Part shown: positions 4,923 to 7,821 of the stretch, one piece after another
How the letters are laid out: the number at the start of each line of letters is the position of its first letter
How positions within the stretch are numbered: the stretch's first letter is position 1
Assembly (NCBI GenBank): GCA_947165115.1
Contig: CAMUZD010000064.1
Location: 1-7,821 of the forward strand
Reading direction: 5' to 3'
Length of the DNA stretch: 7,821 nucleotides
Source: an uncultured Clostridia bacterium
GTDB taxonomy: Bacteria > Bacillota > Clostridia > Oscillospirales > Acutalibacteraceae
The notes under the pieces: generated by a model
What the model was told of the DNA's origin: nothing
Databases searched by the model: none
The model's input: only the letters and a program-made list of their open reading frames with translations
Made by a program: the position numbers and the translations under genes

Positions 4923-7310
4923 TTGCAGAAATGTTATTCCTGTATGCGTGAATACGAGAGCGGCAGAACAGTCTGCCCGTTTTGCGGTTTTGACCCCTCT
5001 GCGCCCGCGCAGTATGAAGACGCCCTCTCACCGGGCACGGTCATAGCCGGGCAATATACTCTGGGTATCCCCGCAAAAAGAGACGGTTTCGGTTTTACAT
5101 ATATCGCAGTTGACAACGCTACCGATAAGAGAGTTACGGTCAGGGAATACCTGCCCCGAGCCTGCGCTTCCAGAGGAGCCGACGGCAAAACGGTCAATGT
5201 CACGGGCGACGCCGCGGAATACTCCTCAAAAGTTTCCGGCATCATCTCCGAGGCATCCGCGCTCAGCGAGCTTGACTATTTTGAGGCAATCACAAAGATA
5301 ATCGACTGCGGACTCGAGAACAACACCGCCTATGTCATTACCGAATATCTTGAAGGCGAAACGGTCAGGGATATAATCGATGAGGAAGGTCAATACAGCT
5401 TCCGCAATACGGTCGCGGATATAACACCCGTAATGAGGGCGCTCTCGGGAATTCACAGAGCCGGGCATATTCACGGCGCAATCACCCCCGACAGCATAAT
5501 GATCTGCAAAAACGGAAAAATCCGCCTGACGGGTTTCGGCTTTTTGTCCGATACCGATGAAGAACCCGAAAAAGGCTTCGCTCCGAAGGAACAGTATGAT
5601 TCCGGCACGGGAAGCAAGGAATCCGATATATATTCAATCAGCGCGGTCCTTTACTATATGCTTACGGGCAATGTGCCGGCAGACAGCAGACACCGCGACA
5701 CACCGGAGGATGATTTCATTCCCCTGTGCGGCACGGCGGATATTCCGCCCGATGCGGAATTTGCGATAATGAAGGGTATGTCCGTAAACCCGGAAGACAG
5801 GCCCGAAGACGCAGAGGAGATTCTCAACGCCCTGCTCGGCAAAAAGAAATCCTTCAAGCTCAATGAAAAGCTTGAGGAACCTCCCGCTCCGCCCGAAACA
5901 CCGGAAGAGGAAAAGCCGAAAAAGAAACTAAGCAAGGCAGTCATAATCGGCGCTGTTCTTGCGGCGGTTGCAGGCATAGCACTGCTGATAACGGCAATCA
6001 AGCTACTGCCCTCAATCAAGAATCAGCCCGAAACAACCACTGCGGTTACGGAAATCACAGATGAAGATCTCTCCACAACCGCGCCGAGGCAGGAGGTTGA
6101 AATCCTCCCCGCGGAGGCGAGGGCAAAATATACAGAGTATTTCAGAAGCACCGAATTCAAGGAGAGATATGAAAAGGTCCACGCCGTAAGAATAAAGGAT
6201 ATTGACCTCTATCTCAATTCCGCAGAGCTGCCGGCGCGCGTCAGGAGTCTTGACAACTCAAAATTCAATGAATACTACTACGATCTCGACAATGACGGCA
6301 TAAACGAATGCATAATCACGACCGACCTTGACGGCTCTCTCAGATATGTTACCGCCTACATCTTTGATATTGATGAGGAGAGAAACGTATTTGAAGGCGG
6401 CAGGATTGAATACGGAGAAAAGGACACCGAGGAAATACGCCTCTGCTCCGTCAGATCCGGCGACGCATCGGTTTACTATTTCCTGAGATACACTTCATCC
6501 GTCTATGAGGACGAAGCTGACAAACGCAGCTTTGAAATTCTCAGCTACAACGGCAAGGATATGATATGCGCCGCGAGCGCGGGCAAGCCCCCTGCCGATG
6601 ACAATTCGGGCGCCGCCTTTGCCTATACGGGCATAATTCTTTCTGCAGACGGCATTCTCTGGAATCCCGCATCGCCTTCGATGCAGATGTCTCTCTATCC
6701 GCTGGATAAAGAGTGCTATGTTCAGGCGCCGGAAGACTATACTCCGATTGATGCGCCTGCGTTTGATTCGATATGGATGAGAAACGTAAACTCCGCCGAG
6801 GAGAAGATTCTCATCAAGACCTCCTCGAGAATGGAAGCCTACGCGCAGGTCTCGGTCATTTTCCCGGGCCTTGAACTCGACGGCAAGGATATTCAGCTCG
6901 AGCGCAGGACTCCGCAGGGAAGCGAGATATTCCTCTATACCGCGGACGGCAGACCGATTCAGTTTGTGAGAACGATTGACAAGCGTCAGCTTGCCGAGCC
7001 CTATCGCATTGAGATATATTACGGCGAAAACAGATATGTTTCCTGCACGGTCACTCTCGACGACGATGAGAATCCCGTTTACAGCCGTCCCGATGCCGAG
7101 CTCGCAAAGCTGCCCGATGTCAGGATGATGAGAAAAGATGCGGGCGTAGCCGAGATTAAGAGCCACGGCTTCACCGAGGTTTATACCAAAACAGGCCTCA
7201 GCCACGGGCTTTCAGGTCTTAAGAATGTAGGGAAAGTTGAAAAAATCGAGCCGGCTCCCGGCGATTATTATCCTGTCGATACGCCGGTTACGCTGACGAT
7301 TTACAGATAA
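4923..7310 (+). CDS. Membrane PASTA receptor with zinc ribbon and kinase fold lacking catalytic residues (pseudokinase)
   Basis: 795 residues. Domains in order: zinc ribbon with Cys4/Cys7 and Cys18/Cys21; a Ser/Thr-kinase fold at about 45-305; an acidic, Pro-rich linker; one membrane helix at about 338-362; a large extracellular region; and a C-terminal PASTA-like domain at about 729-795. The fold is clear (glycine-loop remnant DGFGFTY 54-60, EYLP 75-78, helix-C Glu110, APKEQY 220-225, DIYS 235-238, Arg293), but chemistry is lost. The beta-3 Lys is Arg74, HRD is HGA (184-186), the metal Asn is Ser191, and DFG is GFG (204-206). Phosphotransfer is therefore not expected; it may bind nucleotide weakly or act as a scaffold. 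The extracellular part includes DLDNDGINE (454-462), a calcium-loop-like motif. The start is TTG, chosen because it keeps the whole zinc ribbon and has GGAAAGGGG at 4905-4913, nine bases upstream; the next in-frame Met (codon 8) would lose two cysteines. It probably shares a transcript with the deacetylase gene ten bases downstream. Confidence 0.85.
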   Translation: MQKCYSCMREYESGRTVCPFCGFDPSAPAQYEDALSPGTVIAGQYTLGIPAKRDGFGFTYIAVDNATDKRVTVREYLPRACASRGADGKTVNVTGDAAEYSSKVSGIISEASALSELDYFEAITKIIDCGLENNTAYVITEYLEGETVRDIIDEEGQYSFRNTVADITPVMRALSGIHRAGHIHGAITPDSIMICKNGKIRLTGFGFLSDTDEEPEKGFAPKEQYDSGTGSKESDIYSISAVLYYMLTGNVPADSRHRDTPEDDFIPLCGTADIPPDAEFAIMKGMSVNPEDRPEDAEEILNALLGKKKSFKLNEKLEEPPAPPETPEEEKPKKKLSKAVIIGAVLAAVAGIALLITAIKLLPSIKNQPETTTAVTEITDEDLSTTAPRQEVEILPAEARAKYTEYFRSTEFKERYEKVHAVRIKDIDLYLNSAELPARVRSLDNSKFNEYYYDLDNDGINECIITTDLDGSLRYVTAYIFDIDEERNVFEGGRIEYGEKDTEEIRLCSVRSGDASVYYFLRYTSSVYEDEADKRSFEILSYNGKDMICAASAGKPPADDNSGAAFAYTGIILSADGILWNPASPSMQMSLYPLDKECYVQAPEDYTPIDAPAFDSIWMRNVNSAEEKILIKTSSRMEAYAQVSVIFPGLELDGKDIQLERRTPQGSEIFLYTADGRPIQFVRTIDKRQLAEPYRIEIYYGENRYVSCTVTLDDDENPVYSRPDAELAKLPDVRMMRKDAGVAEIKSHGFTEVYTKTGLSHGLSGLKNVGKVEKIEPAPGDYYPVDTPVTLTIYR

Positions 7311-7320
7311 GGAGAAATCT

Positions 7321-7821
7321 ATGAGCAAATATCTGATAATCAATGCAGACGATTTCGGAATGTGCAAAAGCGCAAATGAAGCGATATTCGATCTTTTCAG
7401 AAGCGGATGCATACAGTCATCAACCGTAATGATTCCCTGCCCCGAAGCGAAGGCGGCAGTTGAATTCGCCGCCGAAAATCCGCAGTATGCGGTGGGTGTT
7501 CACCTGACGATGACGAACGAATGGGGCGAGAGATGGTCCTGGGGACCGATTACGGGCGCAAAGAGCATAATGATGCCCGAGGGCAGAATGTGGCCCGAAA
7601 ACGAGGATTTTGAGGCGCACTGCACTTATAAAGAGGCAATTGCCGAGGCGCAGGCGCAGATTGATCTCGCCAGGAAATGGGGGCTCAAGCCCGTTCAGGC
7701 GGATAACCACATGGGCTCGCTCTACGGAATGAACGGCAGATATCTCATGCTCCCGAAAGTTTTCAAGCTCTGCAAAAAAGAGAAGCTCCCCTTCCGCATG
7801 TGTATCACTCCCAAGAAGGAA
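7321..7821 (+). CDS. ChbG/YdjC-family carbohydrate deacetylase (incomplete, cut at window end)
   Basis: 167 residues are visible; the frame is still open at the last base. The N-terminal INADDFGMC motif (7-15) and GVHLTMT (59-65) are signatures of the ChbG/YdjC/HpnK family, and ADNHMGSLYG (127-136) is the third metal-site region. The expected metal ligands Asp11, His61 and His130 are all present, so the enzyme looks active as far as it can be seen. Family members remove acetyl groups from N-acetylated sugars such as chitooligosaccharides in the cytoplasm, usually with a divalent metal. The segment TNEWGERWSWGPIT (65-78) resembles a subgroup often found with glycan-use genes. The start is ATG with AAGGAG at 7309-7314, overlapping the pseudokinase TAA, and six bases of spacing. 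It is co-transcribed with the pseudokinase gene. The substrate is not determined; chitobiose deacetylation is known for E. coli ChbG, and equivalence should not be assumed. Confidence 0.87.
   Translation, partial: MSKYLIINADDFGMCKSANEAIFDLFRSGCIQSSTVMIPCPEAKAAVEFAAENPQYAVGVHLTMTNEWGERWSWGPITGAKSIMMPEGRMWPENEDFEAHCTYKEAIAEAQAQIDLARKWGLKPVQADNHMGSLYGMNGRYLMLPKVFKLCKKEKLPFRMCITPKKE

Noticed and set aside
4880..4951. 23-residue upstream frame (ATG 4880, TGA 4949-4951) overlapping the pseudokinase start
   Set aside because: There is no ribosome binding site and the predicted transcript start is only about nine bases upstream. It would be a regulatory leader peptide only if leaderless-type initiation occurs; there is no support for that.
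6495..7205. 236-codon minus-strand frame opposite the pseudokinase extracellular region
   Set aside because: The length is notable, but there is no recognisable domain, ribosome binding site or promoter, and the + strand frame is a clear multi-domain protein. It is an antisense shadow.
7420..7710. 96-codon minus-strand frame opposite the deacetylase
   Set aside because: The + strand carries unmistakable ChbG/YdjC motifs through this stretch; the antisense frame shows none.

Overview
The window looks like a chromosomal segment of an uncultured or gut-type anaerobic Bacillota (Clostridia, perhaps an Oscillospiraceae or Ruminococcaceae relative). This rests on family content and sequence style: a zinc-ribbon membrane protein next to a TPM-domain protein, a zinc-ribbon/PASTA kinase-like receptor, GGAGG-type ribosome binding sites, sigma-A-like promoters and moderate GC. 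It is an inference, since no rRNA or other marker gene is present. There are no tRNA or rRNA genes, mobile elements or CRISPR arrays that I can see, and no gene-free stretch longer than about 180 bases.

Layout. (1) Bases 2-1225, + strand, form one reading frame interrupted only by an in-frame TAG at 719-721. The part before it is the C-terminal portion of a TFIIB-type zinc-ribbon family membrane protein, cut by the window start. The part after it is a four-helix membrane tail with no ribosome binding site of its own. (2) Overlapping it by 11 bases is a secreted and membrane-anchored TPM-domain protein (1215-1961) with a Gly/His tail. (3) A bidirectional terminator at 1976-1997 separates this cluster from a convergent two-gene operon on the minus strand. 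That operon holds a phytoene-desaturase-like FAD enzyme (3219-4742) followed directly by an FAD/NAD(P)/[2Fe-2S] reductase (2010-3218). (4) A 180-base AT-rich divergent intergenic region carries a good promoter for each direction and short inverted repeats between them. (5) On the + strand, 4923-7310 encodes a 795-residue zinc-ribbon, kinase-fold, transmembrane, PASTA receptor in which every key catalytic residue is replaced: a membrane pseudokinase. (6) Ten bases later starts a ChbG/YdjC-type carbohydrate deacetylase (7321 to the window end, incomplete).

How the parts may work together. The flavoprotein pair reads as an electron-transfer couple: NAD(P)H to FAD to [2Fe-2S] to the desaturase-like flavoenzyme, which would reduce or isomerise an unidentified, probably lipophilic, substrate. 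The pseudokinase probably senses something outside the cell through its PASTA and central domains and signals by binding rather than phosphorylation. Its deacetylase neighbour hints at amino-sugar or cell-wall material, but that link is only contextual. All five complete reading-frame ends in the window use TAA, which makes the lone in-frame TAG stand out.
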